A DNA stretch of 64,000 nt, from contig OY754964.1 of assembly GCA_963576475.1 (NCBI GenBank), forward strand, positions 8,161,986-8,225,985, given 5' to 3'. Under the pieces are notes generated by a model. The model was given only the letters and a program-made list of their open reading frames with translations. It was not told the origin of the DNA and did not search any database. The translations under genes were made by a program, and so were the position numbers. The stretch comes from Molanna angustata (Eukaryota; Arthropoda; Insecta; Trichoptera; Molannidae). Of this stretch, positions 45,165 to 60,440 are shown one piece after another; position 1 is the first letter of the stretch; the number at the start of each line of letters is the position of its first letter.

Positions 45165-46155
45165 AAAAAATGGAAAGGATAATGTTGGCCATGAAACTAG
45201 AAGATAGGAAGAGAAATGACTGGATACGCAGTCAGACCAAACTGTCCGATGTGGTTGAGAGACGGTCTAGGACACTTGGCTGCGGCCACTTGGTTGCGGG
45301 ACACTTGGGTGCGGGACACTTGGCTGCGGGACACTTGGCTGCGGCGGACATTTGGCTGCGGCGGACACTTGGCTGCGGGACACTTGGGTGCGAGCCCATT
45401 TGGTCGCGAATTCAAAAATATTTTTTTCTGCTTAGGAATGAATTGTTTCTTACTAATTTTGTAATATACATCATGTAGTTGATATACAAGTATACACAGA
45501 CATTTAAAATATACAGAGGTATATTTAAGTTTGAAAGTATAAAGTAAAAACAAGTTTATTAAGTGAAATTATTTTTCATACTAGGAGTATAAATATGAGA
45601 ATTTTTTTGTTATCACAACAAATTTCGAAAAAAAAATATAATTCACTTTTCATGTAAGCGTGGGTATAAAAAATTCTCATATTTATGGTATGAAAATAAT
45701 TTCATTAAATAACCTTGTTTTAACTTTATACTTTTAAACTTAAATATATCTTTTTATATTTTAAATGTCTGTGTATACTTGAATATCAACTTCATATATA
45801 TAAAGAGCAGGGCTCGCAACCAAGTGTCCGTCGCACCCAAAAGTCCCGCACCCAAGTGTCCCGCACCCAAGTCACCCAAGTGGCCGCAGCCAAGTGTCCC
45901 ATTCCGGTTGAGAGAATAGCCATGCAGAAGTGGAGATGGGCAGGACACATCAAAAATGACCGACAATACATAAATGGACGAAAAGACTGGTGGAGTGGAG
46001 ACCGAGAGACGACAAGAGACCACAAGGGCGACCACCTAACAGGTGGATGGACGACATTAAAATATTTGTTGGACCACAGTGGATGGGAGTCGCACAAGAA
46101 CGGGAGAAGTGGAAAAGGAGAGGGGAGGCCTATGTCCTACAGTGAGCAAACACAG
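45165..46155 (+). pseudogene. RTE-type LINE C-terminal fragment interrupted by a foldback element
   Basis: The left part (45170-45262) reads ERIMLAMKLEDRKRNDWIRS, and the right part (45907-46155) begins ERIAMQKWRWAGHI. Together they have the order RRMLG..L.D.KRN.WIR then W.WAGH found in RTE-type polymerases. The 644-bp insertion at 45263-45906 lies exactly between them. The right part has further frame changes and ends in a (GAT)n tail, directly followed by a SINE. Confidence 0.8.
45263..45906. mobile_element. Foldback-type element with 9-bp target duplication
   Basis: GTTGAGAGA is present on both sides (45254-45262 and 45907-45915). The ends start CGG..T.GGACACTTGGCTG and are inverted. Each arm begins with a tandem array of about 15-21-bp units (gcgggacacttgg) and continues into a second inverted block (ctgtgtatact, gaaattattttcat) toward a centre near 45625. 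Long inverted arms made of tandem repeats plus 9-bp duplications are typical of foldback or MULE-like non-autonomous elements. No transposase frame. Confidence 0.8.
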
Positions 46156-46173
46156 GCTGATGATGATGATGAT

Positions 46174-46395
46174 GCCGACCGCCGTGGCACAGTTGATAAG
46201 CCGTTTGGTTTCTGTGCGGGCGTCCTGGGTTCGATTCCCAGCAGAGGAGAAATTTATTTAAATTTATTTCTCACGCAAATATTGCTTCTCTGGGCTGGAA
46301 ACACTGGTAAGTTGTAAGAAATTGCCATACGGCAATAAACTCGCCACTTGCGCAGTGTGCAAGGAAGTGTTCATTATTATTTATTATTATTATGA
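46174..46395 (+). mobile_element. Family A SINE
   Basis: Near-identical to 4527-4743. It starts right at the end of the (GAT)n tail of the preceding LINE and ends in a TTATTATTA tail. Confidence 0.82.
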
Positions 46396-47567
46396 TCATA
46401 TACATATATATAATAAATCAATTAAATGAGTCTTTTAAATGTGTAAAATCATTGAATTTCAAGGGAACCTTGTTCAAACTCAAATGCTTCTAGAAATATT
46501 AAATAAATTTCAACGTACCCAATGTGTCAATATATCCCCTTTCTCCCCAAGAAATTTATGGAACAATACGAGAATAAATAAGAAAAGAAATATAAACTAA
46601 GTTTTTGTAACTTTTGACATGTTTATGTAATATTTGCATTACAATAGATTATTTAAGAAGAATACATTTTAGCGGATCATCTAAATCATCCCATGTTTTA
46701 CTTGGAATAAACAAACTGATCTATTTCAGACACGGCTACCCACACAATGCTATATATCAAACAAGAAAATAATTGTTACAAAACGTATATATCTTATAGA
46801 TTTCTGCGAATGTTATTGTTGCAATTATTAAAACACTATTTTTTTAATACAATTAGAAGATTTTGTAATAGACTTTCGGTACATTCTGAAATAACACGAA
46901 ATTTTACTGGTTTAAAACTAATTTCAATTCTAATTTCTTTAAGTATTTTAATATTATTTTTCGTATACCGTATCGATTTATAACTGAAATAAAACATATT
47001 TGTAGAAATTATAATATGAAGTCTTTTTTTATGGAATTACAGAAATTGGACGTATTCACAGTCAATCAATTGAAGACCGCAAATGTTTGCTTAAAAAACT
47101 GATTGAAGATCCAACAAGTAAGTACCGTATCACATTAACAACTCAAAAGTTGAGTAATTCAAAATTTATTATTACTTAGATCCAACCCAAATAAAAGTAA
47201 CAAAATAATATTACGGCATTTTCATCTTATCACTGTTATCTGTTTCCTGATTGTTTTATACCGATAAAACAATCAGGATACAGATTTTTTTCGTACTTAA
47301 ATCCTGATAGTAAATCTTAAGTCTTGATTTGATATGAGATTTGTGTTCGCCGCTAAATCACCAAAAGAATATGCACACTGTGATATTAATGCTCTGTCAA
47401 TGTCTATTCCTAATTATATACTTTTTCTGATTTGTGCAATTGATGAATAAAAATTACAAGATATCTTAATTCATTACATGTATATGCATACCATGATGAC
47501 TCTAATTCATCTTTCTAATCTGTATGAAATAGTTGCCTGTTAAAATATTAATACAACCTATTATGCT
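46396..47567. other. AT-rich stretch, no gene recognised
   Basis: A 78-codon frame at 46747-46983 has only AT-biased hydrophobic residues. No motif was seen. Confidence 0.4.
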
Positions 47568-48001
47568 AGGCATATTAGGATTTTCTGAAGCAAATTTTGC
47601 TATAGTTTTTATTTTCTCATCCTTTATGTTTTTTGGGTCGCTGAACACGAATTTGAAGTAGGCAAAAATTTTGCCTGGAATTTGGGCACTTTTTGACGAA
47701 ATTTTGGCACTTTTTTCAGTTTCAGCGTTTTTCGTCAAACCACCCTGGAAAAAATTAAAGGAGATAAAATTCAGTATATTTCTCGCACCAAAGTTTTTTT
47801 TGTAAGACTTACTTTTATAGATATAGCTTCCTTTTTTAGATATAGGCCGAAAATTGATCAAAAAGTGCCAAAAAGTTCTGGTCAAAATTTTTGCCCACAA
47901 ACTTCAAATTCGTGTTCAGCGACCCAAAAAGTGTGAGAAAATAAAAACTATAGCAAAATTTGCTTCTGAAACCCTATTTTTTTGCTAATATGCCTAGCCT
48001 A
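47568..48001. mobile_element. Inverted-repeat MITE-like element
   Basis: Left arm ctaggcatattag, then agcaaattttgctatagttt and gggtcgctgaacacgaattt, recur as the reverse complement in the right arm (47880-48001). The arms are about 150 bp each around a ~140-bp unpaired centre. The open frame that runs through it on the minus strand is a by-product. Confidence 0.75.
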
Positions 48002-48944
48002 TATGTGTATCATGTCTCTTTCTCCTCTAAAATATATTAATATGTACACTGATAGCCATCTAGTTGGGTAGCTGTTTTCTATTTTAAATAAATAAAAATT
48101 AATATATCCACAATGTAACCAGTGACAGGTCAAAAAATAGCGATTTCGCTTAATACCTATTTATTGAATGAGCGAAATTAGGAAAAAAAGATGAAAGATT
48201 TGATAACAAATGAAAGGTGTAATAATAAAAGAGATGTCAACTTTAATTTATATATTATCATGTTAAAAACTTTACAAGGTCGCAGAATAAATAAATAAAA
48301 TTAATAAATCTTTGAATAATTAATAACTCAATATGTTGTACATGAAGAAGATACATATGTTATATACGAAATCAAATTACTTTACTCAAATTTGAAGACG
48401 AAAACACAAAATGGCCTTGAGCAATAAATAAATGAATAAAATAATTATTATAAATATGTTTCATTTTGTTTTTGCTTTATGGGTAATTTTTACTTGTCTG
48501 GAAAGAAATTAATGAACGTTTATGAATACATATAATAAATTATGTTATTTTCCGTTATATCTCAGAGAGCTTCCTACTGTGGGTATACGCGATGCAACCC
48601 CCGAAGGGCTGGAACAAATTCATAACCCTCGAGGCTGTACATACATAAATGATTAAGGCAATTTCATCTTAAAATTGAATGGCTCACGTCACACGAAAGA
48701 GAAGATGTAGCTAATATTTATTTTCTTCATTTTATTTTTAAATGCCATTATGACGAATTGATTTTCTCTAAAGTGAGTAAAATTGGCAATGCTTTTTGCT
48801 CAACATCAATATAATAAAAAAAAAACATATTCCATATAATGTAGCTGTGTCATAGCGTGGATTATATCACTTTGCTTTTTATTTATTTTTATTTATTTGT
48901 ATAAAATAACAGTGAAATATTATCAATATGTATTTGTTGTGTCT
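48002..48944. other. AT-rich stretch, no gene recognised
   Basis: A GC-richer patch at 48565-48650 (cgatgcaacccccgaagggc) has no recognised family; the rest is low complexity. Confidence 0.4.
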
Positions 48945-49520
48945 AATGAGGATTAGTTTTACTATCCCAATTGAAAGTTCATATTAGAATGGATGAGAGA
49001 ACAATATAAACTGTTTTTTCTTATGCATATTTGTTTTATTATCTCAAACGTTAGTTCATATTATAGAAGGGATGGTACAACAATAAGAACTGTTTTTCCC
49101 AATATGGATTAGTTTTATCATCCCATTCGTTAATTCAAATTGTAATGGATGGGACAATAATAAGAACTGTTGTTCCCAATGTGGATTAGTTTTATTATCC
49201 CAATCATAAGTTCTTATTGTAAGGGATTGGACACCAATCAGACCTGTGGATTAGTTTTATCATCCCAATAGTCGTTTTCATTTCATATTGTAAGAGATGG
49301 GACAACAATAAGAACTGTTGTTCCCAATATGGATTAACTTTATCATCCCAAACGTCAATTCAAATTGTAATTGATGGGACAACAATAAGATCTGTTGTTC
49401 CCAATGTGGATTAGTTTTATTATCCCAATCAATTAGTTTACATAGCAAAGGATGGGACAAAAATTCGAACTGTTGTTCTCAATGCGGATTAGTTTATTAC
49501 CCTAATCGTCAGTTTTTATT
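48945..49520. repeat. ~77-bp minisatellite, about eight degenerate copies
   Basis: Units contain ggattagttttatcatccca, then gggacaacaataagaactgt and tgttcccaat. Starts are near 48951, 49028, 49105, 49182, 49250, 49331, 49407 and 49485; one unit is about 9 bp short. Units differ by several substitutions, so the array is old. Confidence 0.8.
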
Positions 49521-50329
49521 GATATCACTGTAGTATAGGTACATTTCTTGTAATGTACTCGTAGTTATACTATAGCATAGTACTTTTCATGGTCCAAAAC
49601 CGGCCCTGCTTTTGCAGTAAATGATTTAATGCACCAGTTATTTTATTTCAGCAATACTTTGTTGGTGCAGTTGTTATAGCTCCATTAGTTTTAAGTGTGT
49701 AATTGAGGGATTAATTGATATTTTATGTTTGTCTTGTAAAAACTTAAGTGATGCCATAATAATAAAACTTACAAACATAAAATATTGACACTTAACCACT
49801 TTCACAATATCCTGTGTATACCTACCTAGTATTCATTATTATATCGTTCAACTATAAGTAGTGTCAAGATAACAATCAGCTGAACAGTTAAATTAAGGTT
49901 TAAAGATATTATGAAAGAATTTGATTGATACAATTGCCAGCCTTCGTACTTCAGTAAATAGACTCCCAAGCAGAAGATCCCTGGATCGAAAATAAATTAA
50001 AGTACCATTATGTCTGCGTCATTTTAGATGTGTCAATATGTCAAATAGTTGCTGACTTAAAGCGGCGGGATAGGCTCCAACGTAAGTACTCTTTGGATCC
50101 TATTAAAAGTTACGTCTTCAACAAAAACATATTTATTATTCTTTACACTAGTCCAATATACATTCCATTAGTCCAATATAGTTTTATTTTATTTTGTGTA
50201 CTTTTTCCATAATATTAGTTTAATAATACCTGTTTTCTCCGATTTACAAGCCATAACTCAAAACATATGAGAATTAGGAACATGAATGTCTTTTTTCAAA
50301 TGATTTGGTATTTTATATTAGGCAGTTTC
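49521..50329. other. AT-rich stretch with a possible SINE head
   Basis: 49940-50000 (gccagccttcgtacttcagt) resembles a decayed family C head. Nothing else was recognised. Confidence 0.35.
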
Positions 50330-50620
50330 AAAGTCGCGCCAATCAGTGAAAAACTGATCGAAAATAGACTGAGATTGTAAGGACACGTTATGAGACTGCC
50401 ACACGATAATATGATAAAAAAAACGATGGACATAGAGGTGGGGTCTAGAAGACCAGGTAGACCATTGACCACTTGGATGTCCACAATAACCAGAGATCTC
50501 AATGAGGCAAGGCTTCGTTCGGAGGACGCGGGGGACAGAAGGACTTGGAGGATGATGACTAGGAGAGCCGACCCCAAGTAAATGGGACGAAAGCTAGGGC
50601 GAAGAAGAAGAAAAGTATTT
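50330..50620 (+). pseudogene. RTE-like LINE 3' end
   Basis: The frame reads GHVMRLPHDNMIKKTMD, then SRRPGRPLTTWMSTITRDLN and RRTWRMMTRRADPK, the conserved RTE-type terminal block, and ends in a (GAAGAA)n tail. It is 5'-truncated. Confidence 0.75.
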
Positions 50621-50884
50621 TATAAATCTAAACACTGGTAGGTACGATACGTTTATATTATTTAATATATTATTTTACGTAACGCTCGATTCAAATACAT
50701 AACTCGGGCGCACACGGTAAAATTTTTAAGGACGAATATACTCATACAATTGACCAGCCTACATTACCTAAAATCAAAAAAAAATTTTTTTAAGTAATTT
50801 ACCTTTTCAGAACTGCTTTTTATTCTTTACAAACTTATAATAAACCAAAGATTTTTTTATTTTTTTAAATGTCCTTGTTAAACA

Positions 50885-51035
50885 AGTCCATATACATCTC
50901 CCTACGTTCCCTAAAATAAGCAAATAAATGCTTGTGCTATAGGTGAACGAAATCGGTCGAGGCAGGATTCGAACTCACGACCACTGGATTACTAGCCCAG
51001 CGCGCTAACCGCTCTGCCATCGACCCAGCTTTATT
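50885..51035 (-). mobile_element. Family B SINE
   Basis: On the minus strand GGCAGAGCGGTTAGCGCGCT and GTCGTGAGTTCGAATCCTGC give well-kept A and B boxes, followed by atttcgttcacctatagcac and the family tail. Confidence 0.82.
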
Positions 51036-51324
51036 AGATTATGGAGGTATTTTTTTTTTAATATATTTTTATTTATTAAAAAATAATAGCACGACCATTT
51101 TCCCGCCAAACTGCTTAGCAGTTTATTGGTGTCAATGTTGAAGAAAGAGTATGGAAGAGGAGGGGATGGTGAATTACCATTAGTACTTTAAGTACCTTTA
51201 TTTAACTTCTTACAGTTAATGTGGAACTTAAAACCAAAAGTTTAATTAAATCAAAAACAAATTTTTACTTATTCTTTATAACATGCTACAATAACTTCAT
51301 ACATAGTTCAGTAGAGAGGTTCAC

Positions 51325-51490
51325 CACCTATTATGAATCTAGTGCCTTTTTAGGTGAGGCGAGAGTGGTGTGTGTAGGGGTACACGCACGTCTCGTGCTT
51401 CCTCTTATAAGGTAATGTACACACGCACATCCGTCGCTGGTCACCCCGCATTGCGGGCTATACCGTGATGGTATAAATGAATGGATGGAA
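51325..51490 (-). repeat. Dispersed repeat family D, inverted copy
   Basis: The minus strand reads cccgcaatgcggggtgacca, gcgacggatgtgcgtgtgta, and near the end cacctaaaaaggcacta. This is the longest well-kept copy and defines the family order. Confidence 0.6.
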
Positions 51491-52229
51491 AAATTAGAAT
51501 AAACAAGTTCAAACAAAATTAAACAGAAAGAGAAACTAAAAAAATGAAATATTCAATCGGAGCCACAAAAAATGTGTAGGTGCAGATGATCAGTAATATA
51601 TATTCTTCGAGTACAAAATATTTAGGTTTTACGATATGTTATATGTTTTTAAATGAAATAACATTGATCACAATAAAATATTATATGCGATATATTGAGC
51701 AGCACCTGGTATTTGCATAAGGCCCGGAGGTATTGGAATCTTTCTTACTTGTGACGGGACGGACCCATTAAGCCGTTAAGTCCCACAATTGCCAATAACT
51801 GGTTGTGAACCCCAAAGATAATGGTCCTTGTAATGGGTTCATTCAATTTGTAACACTTTTTAGTGGGCGAATCACGCCAATTCATCTTATGGACCATGAT
51901 ATAAGGTAAGTAAGAAGGTACTATATATAATACTTTTCATTTACATGTATATCTGTACCTACATCGTCGTCACTGTGGCAGATAAATGTAACTCGATTTT
52001 TTCAAACAACACAAAAAAGTCTCATTTTTAAAAAGCGAATGATTGCTAGAAAGTGCATCATTAATAAATTTTCTGTATTGAGATTAGATTGAAGCCTATT
52101 TAATAACCTAACGCACACGTAAGGAACGTTAGCATTTGCTTGATTGGAGGAATTATTTCCTTCAAAATCACACGTATGACTTCATAATAATTTTACTCTC
52201 GAAATTTTTTAATCAATTTTACTCTCCAA
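51491..52229. other. Stretch with an unassigned GC-richer block
   Basis: 51700-51915 (tgtgacgggacggacccatt, aactggttgtgaacccca) is clearly less AT-rich and may be a repeat, but no second copy or frame was seen. Confidence 0.35.
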
Positions 52230-52500
52230 CTCTTCTCCAATTTATCAGGACCACTTCTCTTATATCTCACAGTACGTCGTCCAGCCATCTCAACCTAAGG
52301 TCTGTCTCTACTTCTTCTGCCTTCGGGACAGGTGCAAGGCGCTGAATTTTAATAAATTGGACTACATTCATTTCGCTGTACAATGCCTCTAGATCATGAT
52401 TATACCATATTCTCCAGGCCCCTCCATCGTTAGTTGGGCCAAAGATTTTCCTTAATATCTTCCTTTCAAACACCAAAAACATTTTTTCGTCCTTATTTTT
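52230..52500 (-). pseudogene. LINE reverse-transcriptase C-terminal fragment
   Basis: A minus frame reads FERKILRKIFGPTNDGGAWR, then IWYNHDLEALY, the same block as at 12476-12840, followed by LRWLDDV. Short, 5'-truncated, and frame-broken toward its end. Confidence 0.65.
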
Positions 52501-52920
52501 TGCTTGCGATTGGCCTTTGATTCATTCTGTCACAAATTCAGATTATTCGAACAAAACTAATAATTTTGGTCCTACTCACAAAAAACAGAGTTGCCCTCTT
52601 TTATTAAACGACCACGACAATGATGCAGAATTCAGTTGGTAAAAGTCAATCATAACTCGACGAAAAGGAAATATTTTTAAATTATTGAATTGATTTGTCG
52701 ATATGCATTCTTAATGCACTGTTCTTAATGTGCGTTGCAATTTGTATGAAATTAAGTACAGGATGAACCAAAAGAAATTTATGCTTCCGTCATATTGGTC
52801 ATAACTCTTGAGTGAAATGTTGCATTTTCGGTTACTATATTTTGAATACGCAAAACATGGTAAACTTAAAAAAATATTTAGGCTTCATTTGCTAAGAACG
52901 TCTCCGGCTTATTGAAAGTA
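52501..52920. other. AT-rich stretch, no gene recognised
   Basis: No motif; it ends at the A of the second Helitron insertion site. Confidence 0.4.
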
Positions 52921-53123
52921 TCCAACTGTCGATTTGTTCAGGAGAACTTTGTTCTCTTAACATATCGACAATGTTTCAAGCCAGGATACGCGAGAATTGT
53001 ATGCAGGGTCTACTTTTTTCACGGCTTTTCCAACTTTGAAGTAAAAAAACACCAACTTAGAGGCTTCGCAGCATATATGTTCCATACACGGATTTACTCA
53101 GAATTCGGAGTAGAACATTTCGT

Positions 53124-53163
<40 letters not shown>

Positions 53164-53938
53164 GTGAGGGTGTGTGTGTGTGTGTGTGTGTGTGTCCGTC
53201 CCCCATTATAACTTTTGATATGCTCAATTTACAGAGCCCAAATTTTCAGAATATATAAACAGTTATAGGCCTACAAAACTTTTTTACTCAGAATTGTGAA
53301 TTTTTGTTTCAGTCAGGGGTTATCAACTTTTGAAATTTTGCTTTATTTTTCCATATATCTCAGAAACCATAAAAGCTAGAACGCTGAAAATTGGTATAAA
53401 CATAGACAAATACAAAATCTCAAATTAGTTTTTCAAAAAAAATTCCAGGGTTTCTCAAACTTTTTTTATTAAGAAAAATATTTTTTTTATGATAAATTTA
53501 TGAGTTTAACTGCCTATATTTCCATTTTTTTAAATATCAAAAAAGCCGAAACACCCCAACTAGATAATTTCATTTTCTATAAAAAATATTACCATTGTAT
53601 TAGCACATCTCAAATTTTTTTTAACAATTTTTATAAAAATTAATTTAGTGACGACATAGCTTCATACAATTTGTAGGTATAGCAGTCGCCTACACACAAT
53701 ATCTAAGAAGACTTAATTGTTTGATCATGCTGTTTTCATATTCTGGGTAGGATCAAAGGACTGACCTCCATACTATCCTATCTTGACATACATACCTAGG
53801 TACATGTGTTGTATAGAAAACCAAATATCTTAAAATATTAAATAATTTGTATTTATGGGTTTATAGTTTGGTACCTATTCTTCAACTATACATACTATCG
53901 CTATCGACAGTTGGATCTCATGTGTTACATGCAACTAG
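52921..53938 (+). mobile_element. Non-autonomous Helitron, copy 2
   Basis: Same ends as copy 1: A before TCCAACTGTCGAT, hairpin CATGT-GTT-ACATG, CAACTAG then T. The 1018-bp interior matches copy 1 closely. The main difference is a (TG)n tract (53120-53192) where copy 1 has a shorter TG stretch plus a C run. Target flanks differ from copy 1, confirming independent insertions. Confidence 0.82.
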
Positions 53939-54189
53939 TATAATTAATATCAGTTTCCGGGTTGTAGAAAAAACCAAAAAACTACACAGAAATAGAAGGA
54001 AATAATTTTTGTCTCCTTTACACACGAGTACTTGCACTCTGGTAAAGGGATTTTTTTTTACTGTGAATTTTTTTTTCTGTATTTTTGGATTGTTATTTTT
54101 TTTATATATGTATTTCAAATTTAATAAATATAAAAATATTAAAAACAGAGATTTTTAAATATTTGCGGAAAAATCTCGTAGATCATCAT

Positions 54190-54860
54190 CAAAAGTCTCA
54201 ATCCTATGGATTGGTTTGCAGAAGAAGTCTACATCTCGCTTTCCACTTCTCTCTATCCTGTGCAGCCCTTTTCAGCTCAAAATATGTGGCGCAGTTCATG
54301 TCCTCGCACACCTGGGCCAAATATTCCCGTCGGGGGCACCCCCTGTGGTTTGTCCCCTCAACCATTCCCTCCATTAGGTCATGTAGGAGTCCCTCGTGGC
54401 GCAAGATGTGCCCAATCCAGCGAGCACGTCTCTCGGAGATGGTGTTGAGTAGGTGTCTGCCTTCTTCAACTCTGTTGAGAACCTCGGCATTCGTGATGTG
54501 GTCCCTCCAGGAAATTCCCAGTATTCTTCTATAACACCACATCTCGAAAGCCTCAAGTCTACTTCTGTCTCTTTCGGTAAGACACCATGTCTCACAGCCA
54601 TACAACAGTATGCTCCACACATATGTTTTTGTGAGTCTCTTACGGAGCTTCAAGTCTAGGTTGTTTGACTCAAGGATCTTCGACTTCTTGTTGAAAGCCA
54701 GCCTTGCCTGATGTATTCGGCTGTCAACTTCTTTCCTTGTTCTCCCATCCCAAGAGATCCTACTTCCGAGGTACACGAACTCTTTTGTGTTTTTCAATGT
54801 TTCTCCGAACATTACCACATTAATTTGCTGCTCCTCACGGCCTACAGTCATAGATACAGT
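54190..54860 (-). pseudogene. RTE-type LINE C-terminal half
   Basis: A 215-codon open frame reads LKNTKEFVYLGSRISWDGRT, then RIHQARLAFNKKSKIL, VWSILLYGCETWCLTE, RRILGISWRDHITNAEVLNR and ARWIGHILRHEGLLHDLMEG. This is the complete conserved region after the RT core of RTE elements. It lacks endonuclease and the RT catalytic box. The end has a (GAT)n tail in element sense. Confidence 0.85.
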
Positions 54861-55080
54861 CAGTCTCGTAGATACCTAATGATAATGGTTTTTAAAGTAG
54901 CGTTTAGTTATACAAAATCCACGGGCTCTTAAATCAAATTAAATTAAGTAGAATCGAATCGTTAAGAGAATTAAATTTTCTTAAACGAATCGACAGTTGG
55001 ATAAAATTTATAAATTACAGTTGAACGATTACATTTTCTACGTATGGCATAGAAAAATTAACTCTTTCTTAACTGATTTC
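54861..55080. other. Short spacer with a stray Helitron-like word
   Basis: atcgacagttggat at 54989-55002 equals the 3' subterminal inverted repeat of the Helitrons, but no Helitron hairpin or CTAG end follows. Confidence 0.4.
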
Positions 55081-55435
55081 CGAGAAACTGCGAGTCACTC
55101 AAAGAACTATGAAAATAAGCATGCTGGGTCTGTTACTAAGAGATAAAAAAGACATAAAAAAGAGTGCGGCGACTTTGAAATGGAAATGGGCGGGACACGT
55201 AGTCAGAATGTCGGAAGTGGACAAAGTGTGTGTTGATTTGGAGACCTCGTACGCCAAAGAGGGGTGTGGAGCAGCCGCTGTTGAGGTGGAGGGATGATAT
55301 ACAACGATATGCTGGCATTTCCTGGGTGCTACTGCACAGGACAGGACGACACGGAGTCAAATGGAGGATGCCTTCGGTCAGGAGTGGACGGAAACAGGCT
55401 GAAGTAGAAAATATTTTGAATTGGGGTGGCTGACA
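55081..55435 (+). pseudogene. RTE-like LINE 3' fragment with frameshift
   Basis: Reads ISMLGLLLRDKKDIKKS and LKWKWAGHVVRMSEVDK in one frame, then GVEQPLLRWRDDIQRYAGIS and ENILNWGG in another, with a break near 55230. The order matches the terminal RTE block (MLG..LRD, W.WAGHV.RM, RW.DD). Confidence 0.75.
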
Positions 55436-56095
<660 letters not shown>

Positions 56096-56122
56096 GTTAT
56101 ATTTGATGTTTTCACGGGTGAA

Positions 56123-59149
<3,027 letters not shown>

Positions 59150-59690
59150 ATTTCCTATAGTGAAATTCTTCTTTTTTCTATGTAGACCTTTGGGTGATTT
59201 TTTCTACAAACTATTTCTTGGGGTTTAAATCTTCTTCCTCTTCTTTTGTGAAGTCATTTGGGACAGTTCATAAATAAACTATTTCCTATAGTCTAATTTT
59301 TCTTTTTCTTAATTTATGTAGACCTTGGGTGAGTTTTTATACAAACTATTTCCTATAGTCTAATTCGTCTTCTTCTTCCTTTATGTAGACCTTTTGGTTA
59401 GTTTTTAAACAAACTATTTTTAAACAAACTATCCTTTAGTCTAATTCTTCGTTTATGTTGGGTGAATTTTATATAAAATATTTCCTATAGTTCAATTCAT
59501 CTTCTTCTTCTTTTATGAAGACATTTTGGTCAGTTTTTTATATAATACATTTCCTAATGTGTAATTCTTCTATTTCATCTTCTATGTAGACCATTGGGTT
59601 AGTTTTTATTACAAACTATTTGTTATAGTTTTATACTTCTACTTCTTTTTTTATTTAGTCTTTTGGATTAGTTTTATGTCTAATAGTCTA
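59150..59690. repeat. Degenerate ~60-bp minisatellite
   Basis: About eight units carry acaaactatttcctatagtc, then taattcttcttcttct and tatgtagacctttgggt with indels. The pyrimidine-rich cttcttctt part gives strand asymmetry. Confidence 0.7.
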
Positions 59691-59734
59691 TTGTAACGAA
59701 ATATTATAAACAACATGTATACTTGATGAAAATA

Positions 59735-60440
59735 CATAAAAACGAATGGGATGTGACCAACACTAGAATCTTCTCATGACTTTTGTTCAATCAAATTTAC
59801 ACCATTTATTATATCATCATATATTGCTTAATTTTCAATAACTACACATTTCACTTTGATGACAATATGTAAAAAATCGGGGTTGTGGCCATTGCTGGAT
59901 CTTCACAACTTTTATATTCATATTAAAAACTATTTAACATAGCTTAAGTCTTCTTCTTCTGTAATGTAGACTTATGTGTCAGTTTTAAGTCTATCAGTTT
60001 TATTGTGCAAAACTATAATAAACTATATGCACACTTGACGAAAAATATAAAAACGAATGGGATGGGACCAACACTAGAATATTTTCAGTACTTTTGTTTA
60101 ATCAATTTTTAAACCATTTCCCTTCATCCTAAATTACTAAATATTTAAAACACATTATTTGCGTTCGATGACAATATATAAAAATAGGGGTTGTGGCCAA
60201 ATTCAAACTCTTTACGACGTTGTCTTTTTATAATAAGTCATATTTAAAATCATTTCCCATAGTCCATGCGTGCAGAAATTGTATGTGCTTATATATAAAA
60301 GCAAATGGATTGTGGCCATCACTTTAAGATTTTACACCGCTTAAACTCAATTAAATTTCAAACTACTTTTCATACTACGGTTAAAAAAAATTATGTGTGA
60401 CAATATTATGTATGTATATAAACGATTGCTTATTCCTTCA
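59735..60440. repeat. Degenerate ~150-bp repeat family
   Basis: About five units recur with aaaacgaatgggatg or ggggttgtggccat, a ctcttcacgac-like part and a caaactatttcc part. The first word also appears alone at 15560 and 63410. Function unknown. Confidence 0.55.

Noticed and set aside
45170..46097. Open frames rich in Leu-Gly-Cys-Gly-His repeats and their antisense
   Set aside because: They arise from the tandem units of the foldback arms and only partly overlap the true LINE frame.
48945..49520. CRISPR-like array
   Set aside because: Repeats are degenerate over the whole ~77-bp unit, there are no unique spacers, and the DNA is an insect genome.
50950..51030. tRNA-Ser/Leu-like gene
   Set aside because: It belongs to a SINE family with the same tail at three places, and a mature tRNA fold does not close.
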